This document shows, in pieces, positions 26,634 to 35,746 of a stretch of DNA of 64,000 nt. Each line of letters starts with the position of its first letter. Positions within the stretch are counted from its first letter, which is position 1. The stretch is taken from NCBI RefSeq assembly GCF_000496735.2, contig NZ_AYLO01000044.1, positions 22,366 through 86,365 on the forward strand, given 5' to 3'. Source of the DNA: Methyloglobulus morosus KoM1 (GTDB lineage: Bacteria; Pseudomonadota; Gammaproteobacteria; Methylococcales; Methylomonadaceae). Under the pieces are notes generated by a model. That model was not told where the DNA came from. It worked only from the letters and a program-made list of their open reading frames with translations, and ran no database searches. A program made the translations under genes and the position numbers.

Positions 26634-27002
26634 ATGAGCACAACACTTTACGAACGAATCGGCGGTGAACCGGCAGTCAATGCTGCTGTTGAACTTTTTT
26701 ACCGCAAAGTGCTGGATGACAGCACGGTATACCGTTTTTTTGGCAACACCGACATGGACACACAAATCGCCAAGCAAAAGGCGTTCTTTACAATGGCGTT
26801 CGGTGGGCCCAACAACTATACCGGACAAGACATGCGGAATGCCCATGCCAAACTGGTCACTATGGGCTTAAACGAAGACCATTTCAATGCCGTCATGAAA
26901 CATTTGGGTGATACCTTGGTTGAATTGAATGTACCGGGGGATTTGATCGCCGAGGCCGCAGCCATTGCCGAAAGCGCCCGTGATGATGTGTTGGGCAAAT
27001 AG
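26634..27002 (+). CDS. glbN: Group I truncated haemoglobin
   Basis: A 122-aa 2-on-2 globin. It starts LYERIGGEPAVNAAVELFY; tyrosine B10 is Y23 (LFYRKVLDD), the proximal histidine is H71 (DMRNAHAKL), and MGLNEDHFNAVMKHLGDTL is the G/H region. GGPNNYTG is the usual pre-F-helix segment. Members bind O2 and NO, and some act as NO dioxygenases when given electrons by a reductase. GGGAGA stands upstream at correct spacing. A ferredoxin-FNR reductase follows 64 bases downstream and may be its electron donor. Confidence 0.93.
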   Translation: MSTTLYERIGGEPAVNAAVELFYRKVLDDSTVYRFFGNTDMDTQIAKQKAFFTMAFGGPNNYTGQDMRNAHAKLVTMGLNEDHFNAVMKHLGDTLVELNVPGDLIAEAAAIAESARDDVLGK

Positions 27003-27066
27003 CTAACACCCCCGTGAACCGTAAGGGTGGTCACGTAGCCCTCCTTGCGGCTTGCTGGTGCAATCT

Positions 27067-28038
27067 ATGTCTACTACTTTAACTATCGACCAAAACCGTT
27101 ACAAGTGCGAGGCTGGCGAGACCGTCCTCGATACTTTATTACGGGAAAATGTTAACCTTTCCTACGCCTGCAAAAAAGGCACCTGCCATAGTTGCCTAGT
27201 GCGAAGTGATGTCGCCCCTCCGGGGCTTGCTCAGTCAGGGTTGAAAAATACCCTGACAAAACAGAATTATTTCCTTGCCTGCCAGTGTTATCCAGAACAG
27301 GACATGCAGATAAGGCTTCCCGACCAGTCGGAGTTTTACCGGATGGGGACAGTCATTACTAACAAGTTGCTAAACAGGAATACGATCCTGTTAGTCATGG
27401 CATTTGAGGATGCCTTTGAATTCAATGCCGGGCAGTTTGTCAACCTGCAACGCAGTGATGGCCTGACGCGCAGTTATTCCATCGCCAATATCCCGGAAGT
27501 ATCCAATACGCTGGAATTCCATATTCGTCGCTTGCCTGACGGTGTGTTCAGCACATGGCTGCATGATGAAGTCAATGTCGGCGATTCCATTGCCGTCTCG
27601 GAGCCACGAGGACACTGCTTCTACATCCCTGAGCGCCGTGAGCAAGGAATACTGCTCGTTGGCACTGGAACTGGCTTGGCGCCGCTGGCAGGCATATTGA
27701 ACGATGCCTTGGCGAATGGTCATTCAGGGCCCATCCATCTGTTTCATGGTAGCCGTGAACTGGAAGATTTGTACCGGATTGACGAAATGCGTCAGTTAGC
27801 CCAACAGAAGCCCAATTTCCATTACACCCCATGCTTATCGGGCAGCGAAGTGCCTGAAGGTTTTGCCGCTGGTCGAGTCAATGACATTGTGTTTTCACAA
27901 ATTCCCGATCTCAAAAGCTGGCGTGTCTTTTTATGCGGTCATCCAGAAATGGTCAACCTGATGAAAAAACGCACTTTTATCAAAGGTGCTGCAATTGCGG
28001 ATATTTATGCCGATGCATTCTTGATTTCATATCATTAA
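27067..28038 (+). CDS. Ferredoxin-NAD(P)H oxidoreductase (2Fe-2S + FAD + NAD domains)
   Basis: A 323-aa single-chain electron transfer protein like the reductases of MmoC, phenol hydroxylase and CDP-6-deoxy reductase. Plant-type 2Fe-2S ligands are C35, C40, C43 (YACKKGTCHSCLV) and C72 (FLACQC). The FAD motif is RSYSIAN, the NAD-binding motif VGTGTGLAPLAGIL, and the C-terminal CGHPEMV block is present. I use the ATG at 27067; the frame begins five codons earlier at a TTG. No oxygenase component is nearby, so the globin upstream is the best partner. The IS630 element begins about 40 bases after its stop. Confidence 0.88.
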   Translation: MSTTLTIDQNRYKCEAGETVLDTLLRENVNLSYACKKGTCHSCLVRSDVAPPGLAQSGLKNTLTKQNYFLACQCYPEQDMQIRLPDQSEFYRMGTVITNKLLNRNTILLVMAFEDAFEFNAGQFVNLQRSDGLTRSYSIANIPEVSNTLEFHIRRLPDGVFSTWLHDEVNVGDSIAVSEPRGHCFYIPERREQGILLVGTGTGLAPLAGILNDALANGHSGPIHLFHGSRELEDLYRIDEMRQLAQQKPNFHYTPCLSGSEVPEGFAAGRVNDIVFSQIPDLKSWRVFLCGHPEMVNLMKKRTFIKGAAIADIYADAFLISYH

Positions 28039-28076
28039 ACGAAAAAGCTATCTCGATGGACATGGCATCGATTGAC

Positions 28077-28091
28077 CTAGTAGTCAGTCAT
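28077..28091. repeat. Left terminal inverted repeat of the IS630-type element
   Basis: Perfect inverted copy of 29278-29292. The transposase stop codon (plus 28088-28090 on the minus strand) lies inside this repeat. Confidence 0.85.
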
Positions 28092-29291
28092 GTTGAAACC
28101 GCAGGATAGAGTCGAGCCAGTTTGCGTCGAGCGTCCTGATTGGTGAAGCGCCAATTGACCGGTGTGGCCTTTAAATTACGTTCCTGCACATTTGCCTCAA
28201 CCTCACGACGCAGAGTTTCTTTGTCTGGGATTCGCTTCGACAGGCACATATTGGACAAGACAGCCAGTTCGATTTCGGCGATATTCAGCCAACTCCCATG
28301 TTTTGGGGTGTAGTGGAATTCCAACCTTCGCGCCAATTCCCGTGCCTGTTCGGCCGGAAATGCTTCATATAAAGAAGCGATTTTATGCGTATTAAGATTA
28401 TCCAGTACCACACGAATGACCATCGCATCAGGATAAAGGTCTGCGATATGTTTCATGCAGTGGGCAAATTCAATCTTGGTGCGTCGATCAGTGATGTCCA
28501 CTTGGCGAAAGCCGCGTTTCGGTTCACAGATCATCATTAAATCGCAAACGCCCATGCGTTCATATTCGGTGTCATAGCGTGCAGGTATCCCCGGTTCAGC
28601 AGGTATGGGCTCGCGTGCTTCAGCGATAAGTTGCTTGGGGCTTTCGTCAAAACAAACCATCGGGCGTTTGGGGTCATAAGGTTCTTCGTAAAGATCCAGG
28701 ACGTCCTCCATGGCGGCCACAAAATCAGAACTTACCCCTGGAATGCACCATTCCTGCTTCTGCCAGGGTTTTAGGGTGTTTTTTTAAAAGCTGACGGATG
28801 GTTTCATAACTACAACTGTCGGAATAGGACAGCTCCACGACTTTGTCGGCTAACAGCCGTAATGTCCAGTGATCATGCCCTTCCGGCGCATCACTACAAG
28901 CCACGGCAATCAGATGGGCGGCTTGCTTCTCCGTCAGCTTTGGCGCCTTTCCGGGGCGTGGGCGGTCTTTCAGTGCGGCCTCCGGCCCTTCCTCGACACA
29001 CCTCTGGCGTGTTTTGTAGACCATTGACGGGGAAACAGCCAAGGCTTCAATGATGGCTTAGTCTTGGAAACCGGCTGCGGCCTTTAACAAAATGCGCGCC
29101 CGCGTATGGCTTCGCGATGCGCTTTTCCCTTTGCGTATTAGCCTTTCCAAGTTCTGAATTTCGTCGTCAGACAGAGTCACTTTATATTTAATGGCGGGCA
29201 TGGGCAAACCTCGGGAGTCGTTTGACCTATGCTATAACATAGTGGTTTAAAAATATATCCTATCGCTTTGTTTTATAATGACTGACTACTA
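28078..29291. mobile_element. IS630/Tc1-type insertion sequence, about 1.2 kb, with inactive transposase
   Basis: The element is bounded by a perfect 15-base inverted repeat, CTAGTAGTCAGTCAT (28077-28091) and ATGACTGACTACTAG (29278-29292). The outer TA within each CTAG agrees with the TA target duplication of this family. The repeats continue imperfectly inwards (AAACnGC and AGGATA words on both sides). It contains one broken transposase gene. It inserted just after the ferredoxin-reductase gene and may have separated it from genes once downstream. Confidence 0.85.
28088..29201 (-). pseudogene. IS630-family transposase, disrupted by a stop codon and a frameshift
   Basis: From the ATG at 29201 the protein begins MPAIKYKVTLSDDEIQNLER and carries a paired-type HTH, but a TAA interrupts it at 29060-29058 (after AAAGFQD). 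The frame goes on with AVSPSMVYKTRQRC to about 28780, where an A7 run (plus 28778-28785 region) must be read as A6 to reach QKQEWCIPGVSSDFVAAMED. The C-terminal half is complete: CFDESPKQLI (first catalytic Asp), VLDNLNTHK (second Asp) and GSWLNIAEIELAVL (Glu). Two lesions make self-mobilisation unlikely. Confidence 0.85.
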
Positions 29292-29292
29292 G
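29278..29292. repeat. Right terminal inverted repeat of the IS630-type element
   Basis: Perfect inverted copy of 28077-28091; marks the transposase-upstream end of the element. Confidence 0.85.
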
Positions 29293-29572
29293 TCCATTTA
29301 AGCTTTAAAGGGAAACTCATTTCCGTAGTTTCGTGTTTCAACGCAATCCTCGTAATCACATGGGTATCTCAAGCGTTTGCATTGAACAGCGACTAGTGAG
29401 TGACGGTTTGCTAAAACCATCCGTTTTTTGAGTATCCTCATCAAAAAAGCCATCGATAATTATCTAAAGCAGCCAAGTCGGAACTTCATTTTTGGATTGC
29501 TTATGCGCCGGTGAATTAAGCCGTTTATGGTTTGTCCTTAATGCCGTTAATGAAAAATTTCAGCAAAAACCG
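29293..29572. other. Non-coding stretch between the IS630-type element and the YceK-like relic
   Basis: I find no frame with recognisable protein similarity, no tRNA and no clear terminator here. It is probably a decayed spacer, in keeping with the relics on both sides. Confidence 0.5.
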
Positions 29573-29822
29573 CTAACGGGAAAAAATCGTATCCAAAGCG
29601 AAACTTAGGGGGAGATCAACCAGCGGATAACGGGGCGGTGTTACTTTAATTTTTTTGAGGGCCGCATGATTTTTTGTCAATGCTGACCAATCCAGCCTAG
29701 TCCCACTATAAACAAACATCCGCTGATTCAAAGGAAGGTCAGTGTCCAATGTTTTAAAGGTTGCACAGCCGGATAGGGCAAAGATACAAAAACAGACGGA
29801 TACAAATTTTTTGAATATTCAT
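29573..29822 (-). pseudogene. YceK/YidQ-type (DUF1375) lipoprotein gene with N-terminal frameshift
   Basis: A frame absent from a simple ATG-to-stop search encodes KKFVSVCFCIFALSGCATF, a lipoprotein signal with lipobox LSGC, then NQRMFVYSGTRLDW and YPLVDLPLSFALDTIF, the latter matching the YceK hallmark (lDLPFSlv.DTLLLP). In that frame no start exists; the ATG at 29822 is one base out of phase, and removing one A from the A6 run (plus 29807-29814 region) joins them. The stop at 29573 cuts the protein soon after DTIF, earlier than in YceK. Outer-membrane lipoprotein of unknown role, now probably dead. Confidence 0.65.
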
Positions 29823-30099
29823 CACTATAATACGGGTTGGGGTGAACAGAGAAATAGCCTGATAAATGCCTTACACCCGCACATTGCCTAAAGCCATCAA
29901 TAAGCAGGCTAACGCTTTATAATACTTTAAGTTACTGATTACTTTTGATTTTCTCTATGCGGTTAGCTTGGACAGAAAATATTTTCAAAATTGGAAAGGT
30001 TACACCGGGACAAAGCCAGTTTGAAGCGTGGCTGTTTGGGTTGTACATGTCCGCACCCCATTTCCCTTAATCAAAAATCCAATGGAGAGTTAATCATTC
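29823..30099. other. Spacer upstream of the AAA+ ATPase gene with one very short ORF
   Basis: A 37-codon plus-strand frame (29957-30070, MRLAWTENIFKIGKV...) is the only open frame of note; it has no convincing ribosome site or known similarity and I do not call it a gene. The AAA+ start at 30100 has GGAGAG at 30083-30088. Confidence 0.45.
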
Positions 30100-32413
30100 A
30101 TGAAATTTTATTCCTATGCCCTGACGCTTTGTAACAACTTACTTGAACGAGTCGCTACAGATACCAACCTCAATTCACCGACCAGCCAAAATCAACAAAA
30201 CGAAACTAACGCCAGCCACTGCTTAGGAATGCCCCAAGAACTGTCCCCTGATAAAGAATTAAACGCTGGATTGGATAACCAAGACAAAATTGATCCCATC
30301 GTGCGCTTATGGATATTGCGCCTTTTGATACCGTTGGAATGCCACCGTCAATTTATCCGTAAGAGTGACTTCTATAATGATGAAATTGCCAGGTTGTTTG
30401 CTTTGCAGGTTGGTTTCGATGAAGAGGAGGACGATTATGAAATCGACCGGATGCTCGAATGTGCGCTCAATCATGGAGACCCTGATTTTCCCAAAAATAA
30501 ACCTGAACCGCTGTTCGATCCCAAGCAGGCGCTCCGTCAATTGAAACGCTGCCATAAGGAAGTCGAACAAAGTGCTGCCAAAATTAGCCTGCCACAACCT
30601 TTGGCGGGGAACATCCGCTTGCTGGCAAGGCAAGTAGGGCTTACAGAGATAGAATGCGCTATCCTGGCATTTGCAGTAATGATACACACCGACCGCTTGC
30701 TGAATGAAGCCGCTGGCTGGTTGGGTCGGGAACTCAATCCGCTCGACGTTTACCATGTACTGTCGGTGCTGCTGGGCTATCCAGAATCAGAAATCCGTGC
30801 AGCGTTATCCATGCATTCTACCTTGTCGCAAACAGCTTTGGTGATTATGGACAGGCGTAGGCATGATGACTTGAAAGACATGCTGGACTTGCTCTCTTCT
30901 GGGTTTGCCTGCAAAATAATATCGGAAAACGGCTGTCCGATTGATTGGTTACGAGATATGGTAATCGAAAGCCCATTGCCGCACCTGGGCTTGGCTGACT
31001 ATCCCCATCTCAAGGATACCCTGGATTTCCTGCAACCCTACCTACAACAGGTATTGCGAACCAAAAAGAAAGGCGTAAATATATTCCTGTACGGCACTCC
31101 GGGTACGGGCAAAACCCAATTGGCTAGGGTGTTGGCGCAGCAACTGGCTTGCCCTTTGTATGAGATTGCCAGTGAAGATGAGGACGGCGACCCGGTTGAA
31201 GGCGCACAACGATTACGCGCCTTCCGCACCGCCCAGGCATTTTTCCAAAACTCGCCGACTGTAATGCTGTTTGACGAAGTGGAAGATGTGTTTAATGACG
31301 GCAACGGATTGTTCGGTAGGAAAAGCACCGCGCAAACCCGCAAAGCCTGGATGAACCGCTTGCTGGAAGAAAATCCTGCACCCACCTTCTGGCTGGGCAA
31401 CAGCATCGATAGCGTCGATCCGGCGTTTATCCGCCGCTTTGATTGGGTTATTGAACTGCCAATACCACCTAAAGCTCAGCGTGAGCGCATTATTCTGGAA
31501 AATTGCGGCAATATCCTGACCGACAAAGAGATAAAACATCTGGCAGCTTGTGAAGACCTTGCGCCTGCCGTGGTCACCCGTGCCGCGCAAGTCATCGGTT
31601 CGTTAAAAGATCAGTTTTCGGTCGAACGCTTGTCAACCGCCTTACAGCAAATAATGGATAAAACCCTGATTGCTCAAGGTCACCCAGGGCTTAATAGTGA
31701 TAACGCCATGTGCTTGCCTGCGTATTACGATCCTGCCCTCATCAATTGCGATTCCGATCTTAGCCAAATTGTGGACGGGATTAAGCGCAATGGCAATGCG
31801 CGATTGTGCTTGTTCGGAATGCCAGGAACGGGCAAAACCGCTTATTCACACTGGTTGGCGAAACAACTTGAAAAGCCGCTGCATGTCAAACGCGGTGCTG
31901 ACCTGTTGAGCATGTGGGTGGGCGGCACGGAACATTGTCCGTATCTTCAAGGAAGCCGAAGAAGACAAGGCTGTGTTGCTGATTGATGAAGTCGATAGCT
32001 TTCTACAGAATCGCAGCAACAGCCGACATTCCTGGGAGATCACTGCCGTCAACGAAATGCTGACCTGCATGGAAACTTACAACGGTGTTTTTATTGCTTC
32101 AACAAACCGGATGGATGGCTTAGACCCTGCTTCATTACGTCGCTTTGACCTGAAAGTGAAGTTCGATGCCCTCAAACCCCAACAAGCCTGGAAATTGTTG
32201 AACAGCTATTGTTTGGCGTTAGGGTTAAAGATACCGGATGCCAGCTTACAATCCGCCTTGCAAAAGCTCGATGGCCTGACACCCGGTGACTTTGCAGCAC
32301 TGGAACGGCAACACCGTTTCCGTCCGATTGGCGATGCCAACGCACTGATAGCCGCCTTGCAAGCCGAATGCGCCCTGAAAACACCGCATAAAAAGGCGAT
32401 TGGGTTTACCTGA
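30100..32413 (+). pseudogene. Two-domain AAA+ ATPase, frameshifted in the second ATPase domain
   Basis: An N-terminal alpha-helical region (about 300 aa) is followed by a first AAA+ module with Walker A YGTPGTGKTQLA (about residue 330), Walker B VMLFDEVEDVF and RRFDWVIELP. A second module has GMPGTGKTAYSHWLAKQL (about residue 572). Near 31932 the frame is lost just after SMWVGGTE: two or five bases are missing, and the sequence goes on in the next frame as VLLIDEVDSFLQ and PASLRRFDLKVKF to a stop at 32413. Joined length is about 770 aa. Such proteins act as remodelling ATPases; the partners may be the 78-aa protein and PP2C downstream. If the shift is real, the product ends at 31986 and lacks the second Walker B. 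Confidence 0.8.
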
Positions 32414-32571
32414 TAACGGTATAACCGATACAGCTTCATTGATCACCCTCTCCCGCCGGAGAAGGCTATTGTGAGGAGATTGATAGCAAACGTTAAATTG
32501 GTAGGATGGAAACTTGTACTATCCTTTAACGAAACAAGACACGAGCATTCTTGAACCGATGGGAGACAAAC

Positions 32572-32808
32572 ATGAGTAATACGTGGTCAGATGGCCTCAA
32601 GGAAGCAACCCGCAAGGCTTTTCAGGATTGCCGGCCTATTTCGGAAGAGGGTTGCCTTCACATGAAAAACAACAATGGCAGCTTTGGGACGATGCGTTCA
32701 GTGGATTTGTTAGACGAAAAATGGTTGATTAAAGACAAGAAGGCTGGTGCTGAATATTTTTTCGCCACTATCGACGCGTTGATTGCAGGAGGTTGGGCGA
32801 TTGATTAG
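32572..32808 (+). CDS. Small conserved-looking hypothetical protein (78 aa)
   Basis: A good ribosome site (GGGAGAC) precedes the ATG at 32572; a TTG further upstream is less likely. The protein (MSNTWSDGLKEATRKAFQDC ... IDALIAGGWAID) is soluble, has two cysteines, and no membrane segment. I do not recognise it. Base composition is like the AAA+ and PP2C genes rather than the AT-rich gene that follows, so it probably belongs to the AAA+/PP2C/sirtuin locus. Confidence 0.7.
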   Translation: MSNTWSDGLKEATRKAFQDCRPISEEGCLHMKNNNGSFGTMRSVDLLDEKWLIKDKKAGAEYFFATIDALIAGGWAID

Positions 32809-32908
32809 TGTTATTGGGGTTCACATGTTCACCCCAACGAACTAAAAAAAGTTGTATCTGGTAACAAACAAAATATACTTTTATTTAATTTGAACCTAAG
32901 GTTAAAAA

Positions 32909-34768
32909 ATGCAAGCACAAAATTTAACGGAATTATTCTCTAATAGATTTTTTAAGATACCTGATTATCAAAGAGGGTATGCATGGTCTGAAAAACAGTT
33001 ATCGGAACTTTGGGAGGATTTAAATGAAATACAAGAAGAAAACGGTGTTTTTAAACATCATTACGCCGGAGCTATTTTTTTAGAAAAAATTAATACCCCC
33101 GAAAACGAATTCTGGATTACTGGATCAGGCTTTTTTAACATTGTCGATGGTCAGCAAAGACTAACTACGGTTTATATTGCTTTATATGAGTTAATAACAA
33201 TGGATGATGAAGGTTATCAAGAAAGCTCAAAAGAACAATTAATAAGAGATTATTTGTACAGAAAAAATAAATCTGGTGAAAGCAAGGCATATAAAATTGA
33301 TTATGAAATAACTTCAAAAAATCGAGAATATCTCCATAACAAAATATTTAATGATAATAATGTAATATTAGATAATAAAGAAAATTTATATACAAATAAC
33401 TTATGGTTTTCAAAATCATTTTTTAGAGAAAAATTTAGTAGTACAAACAAGATCAATCGTGAAATTTTATTTAGAAAGATTACAGAAGCCTTGCTTTTTG
33501 ATATAAGAAACATAGAAAAAGATCTTGATGTTCAAGTTGTATTTGAAACAATGAATAACAGAGGCAAACCTCTTACAGTTCTTGAGAAACTCAAAAATAG
33601 GTTAATTTATTTGGGAGAAAAATTAGATTCCCCAATAGAAGATAAAAAGAAATTAAGGGATAACATCAATAAGTCATGGGGTATTATTTATAGTAGTTTA
33701 GCTGAAAATAAGGATAAAGTTTTGGATGAGGATGAGTTTTTATCAGCGCATCTATCACTATACAGAAAGCCAGAAGAATATGTTTTTTCTGAAAAAAAAG
33801 CAGAAGAAAAAGTTTTTCAGATGTTTTGCAACAAAGCCTCAGAATATGGTGAAGAAGAAGTATCCTATAATAAGATTAATGATTATATTTTAGATTTAGC
33901 CGTGGCTGCGCCGAATTGGTTTAAAGTTAACAACACCGAAGAAAATTCAATAAAAAAAATTCTCATTTTAAATAGCACAAAAGAAATAAAGATATTTTTA
34001 TTGTCTTTGTTGAAAGATGATGAAATTGAACATAAAAGTATTTTTGAAAAGGTTGAAAAAATTTTATTTAAAAATAAATTGCCAGGAATAAACATATTAG
34101 ATGAAAGAGTGTTTTCAAATTGGGCGAGAGATTTATATGAAAAAAACAATGATAAAAAAGAAAAACTCTTTGCAGATATAAATAAATATGTTGATACGCC
34201 TATTTCTTCAGATAGCTTTATTATTGCAATACAAAATATGTATACTTATGAAAGAGGAAACAAAGGCTTTCATAGATGGGTATATCTGAAATATTTTTTA
34301 TTTGAATACGAAAATTATTTGAAATTAAAATACCTAGAAATTAATGACAATGTTAAATTAGACGATTATGATTCTACAACAATTGAACATATTATACCTC
34401 AAGAATGGAGTTTAAATTGGCGTGGTATTGTTGATCCACTAATTATCCAAGCAGATCAAAATTATAAAGATCAGTTATCTAAAGTATTATTAAATACATT
34501 AGGAAATTTAACTATATTAAAAGATGGAAAAAACTCATCCCTAGGCAATAAAAGTTGGCAAATTAAGAAAGAAAGGTTTAGTGTTGGATCATACAATGAA
34601 ATTGATATTAGTAAAAATCTAAACTGGTCAAAAAATGAGATATTTTGCCGTGGTACTGAAATGTTAAATTTTTTAATCAAAAAAGTTGATTGCTTAAAAT
34701 TATCAGATGATCAAAAAGATAAAATATTATATTTTGATGATTACTTTATCGATAAACTAAAGCCATAG
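32909..34768 (+). CDS. DUF262/DUF1524 protein, GmrSD-like type IV restriction endonuclease
   Basis: A 619-aa protein with an N-terminal DUF262 (ParB/Srx-like NTPase) domain, FFKIPDYQRGYAW (about residue 14) and NIVDGQQRLTTVYIAL (about residue 76), a long helical middle (FETMNNRGKPLTVLEKLK) and a C-terminal DUF1524 HNH nuclease, TTIEHIIPQEW (about residue 490) with LGNLTILKDGKNSSLGNK. In GmrSD the two halves cut DNA with modified cytosines, defending against phage. Base composition is strikingly AT-rich (roughly 70 percent or more A+T) against about 50 percent around it, so the gene was recently acquired. It is inserted between the 78-aa gene and PP2C. Confidence 0.87.
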   Translation: MQAQNLTELFSNRFFKIPDYQRGYAWSEKQLSELWEDLNEIQEENGVFKHHYAGAIFLEKINTPENEFWITGSGFFNIVDGQQRLTTVYIALYELITMDDEGYQESSKEQLIRDYLYRKNKSGESKAYKIDYEITSKNREYLHNKIFNDNNVILDNKENLYTNNLWFSKSFFREKFSSTNKINREILFRKITEALLFDIRNIEKDLDVQVVFETMNNRGKPLTVLEKLKNRLIYLGEKLDSPIEDKKKLRDNINKSWGIIYSSLAENKDKVLDEDEFLSAHLSLYRKPEEYVFSEKKAEEKVFQMFCNKASEYGEEEVSYNKINDYILDLAVAAPNWFKVNNTEENSIKKILILNSTKEIKIFLLSLLKDDEIEHKSIFEKVEKILFKNKLPGINILDERVFSNWARDLYEKNNDKKEKLFADINKYVDTPISSDSFIIAIQNMYTYERGNKGFHRWVYLKYFLFEYENYLKLKYLEINDNVKLDDYDSTTIEHIIPQEWSLNWRGIVDPLIIQADQNYKDQLSKVLLNTLGNLTILKDGKNSSLGNKSWQIKKERFSVGSYNEIDISKNLNWSKNEIFCRGTEMLNFLIKKVDCLKLSDDQKDKILYFDDYFIDKLKP

Positions 34769-34852
34769 GTGCCTTTATTTCGAGGAACTAGGAATAACTT
34801 GAATCATATACTTTCTTCTATTTTTACCTATCATGATAATTGAAAACGCAAC

Positions 34853-35620
34853 TTGATTAACTATGCCGCCTTCACCCACACCGGCAAACACCATCGCCAA
34901 AACCAGGATGCCATATTCTTGCCTGGAATCGTGCAGCAAAAAGCCGGGTTTTGGGAAGGCCAGTTTAACCTGGATGCGCCACTGCGCTTTGCGGTAGCGG
35001 ATGGGGTTGGCGGTTTGCCCAGTGCGGCAACAGCCAGCCGTATTTTGTTGCAGGAGTTAATGGTGTTAGATACAGCCCAGCCTGATTTATTGCCACGGCA
35101 ACGCTTGTTCCCGTTACACCACCGCTTGGTTAAATCCTGCCAAAGCCAACGTGCGTTACAAAATGCCGGTTCCACGTTGGTTACTGCTGAGATTGCTGCC
35201 GATGGCCAGATAGGCTTATGGCATGTGGGTGATTCGCGTGGTTATCATTACAAGCCGCAAGGTTTGCGCCGACTGACCGATGACCATACCCTGGCCTATT
35301 GCCTAAGCCGTTCCGGTAGCCATTCCCAAATCCAATTAGATGCCGTTGCCAAAACCCGCATGGGACAAGCGTTAGACAATTTGTTCATCTATTCACCGGA
35401 AGCCGAAGAGCCGTTTATCGGCTTGCAACGATTGCAATTATTGCCGGGCGAGACATTGCTGCTGGTCAGCGACGGAGTGACATCTCACCTGTCCGATGAT
35501 GCCTTGGCTGTTTGCCTTAGCGGCAACGGCCTTGCCGCCAATGTCCAACGGATTTTCGATGCAGTGATGGCGCAAGGTGCTGAGGATAATTTGAGTGCAG
35601 TGGCTATTGCCATAATGTAA
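34853..35620 (+). CDS. PP2C-family serine/threonine protein phosphatase
   Basis: A 255-aa metal-dependent phosphatase with HRQNQDAIFLPG (metal Asp), RFAVADGVGGLPSA, IGLWHVGDSRGYHY, LLLVSDGVTSHLSDD and AEDNLSAVAIAIM: all family motifs. Composition returns to about 50 percent GC. The only start is a TTG at 34853 with no clear ribosome site, right after the AT-rich gene, so the original start region may have been altered by that insertion. No protein kinase gene is visible nearby. Confidence 0.87.
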   Translation: MINYAAFTHTGKHHRQNQDAIFLPGIVQQKAGFWEGQFNLDAPLRFAVADGVGGLPSAATASRILLQELMVLDTAQPDLLPRQRLFPLHHRLVKSCQSQRALQNAGSTLVTAEIAADGQIGLWHVGDSRGYHYKPQGLRRLTDDHTLAYCLSRSGSHSQIQLDAVAKTRMGQALDNLFIYSPEAEEPFIGLQRLQLLPGETLLLVSDGVTSHLSDDALAVCLSGNGLAANVQRIFDAVMAQGAEDNLSAVAIAIM

Positions 35621-35746
35621 AAACGACCATGTAGGGTCGTCCCTGCTACCTTTTAGGTTTTGCATTTAAAGGCAGGTCGCGAAAAGCTGCGCGATTCATG
35701 GCTTCTGCTCTAGGGTTTTTAGATTTCAATTGATAGGATACCAACA

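Noticed and set aside
28740..28800. Programmed -1 frameshift in the IS630 transposase
   Set aside because: A -1 shift on the A7 run leads into the wrong frame; +1 is required, and a separate in-frame TAA already breaks the gene.
29957..30070. 37-codon plus-strand frame before the AAA+ gene
   Set aside because: No ribosome site and too short to judge; no known motif.
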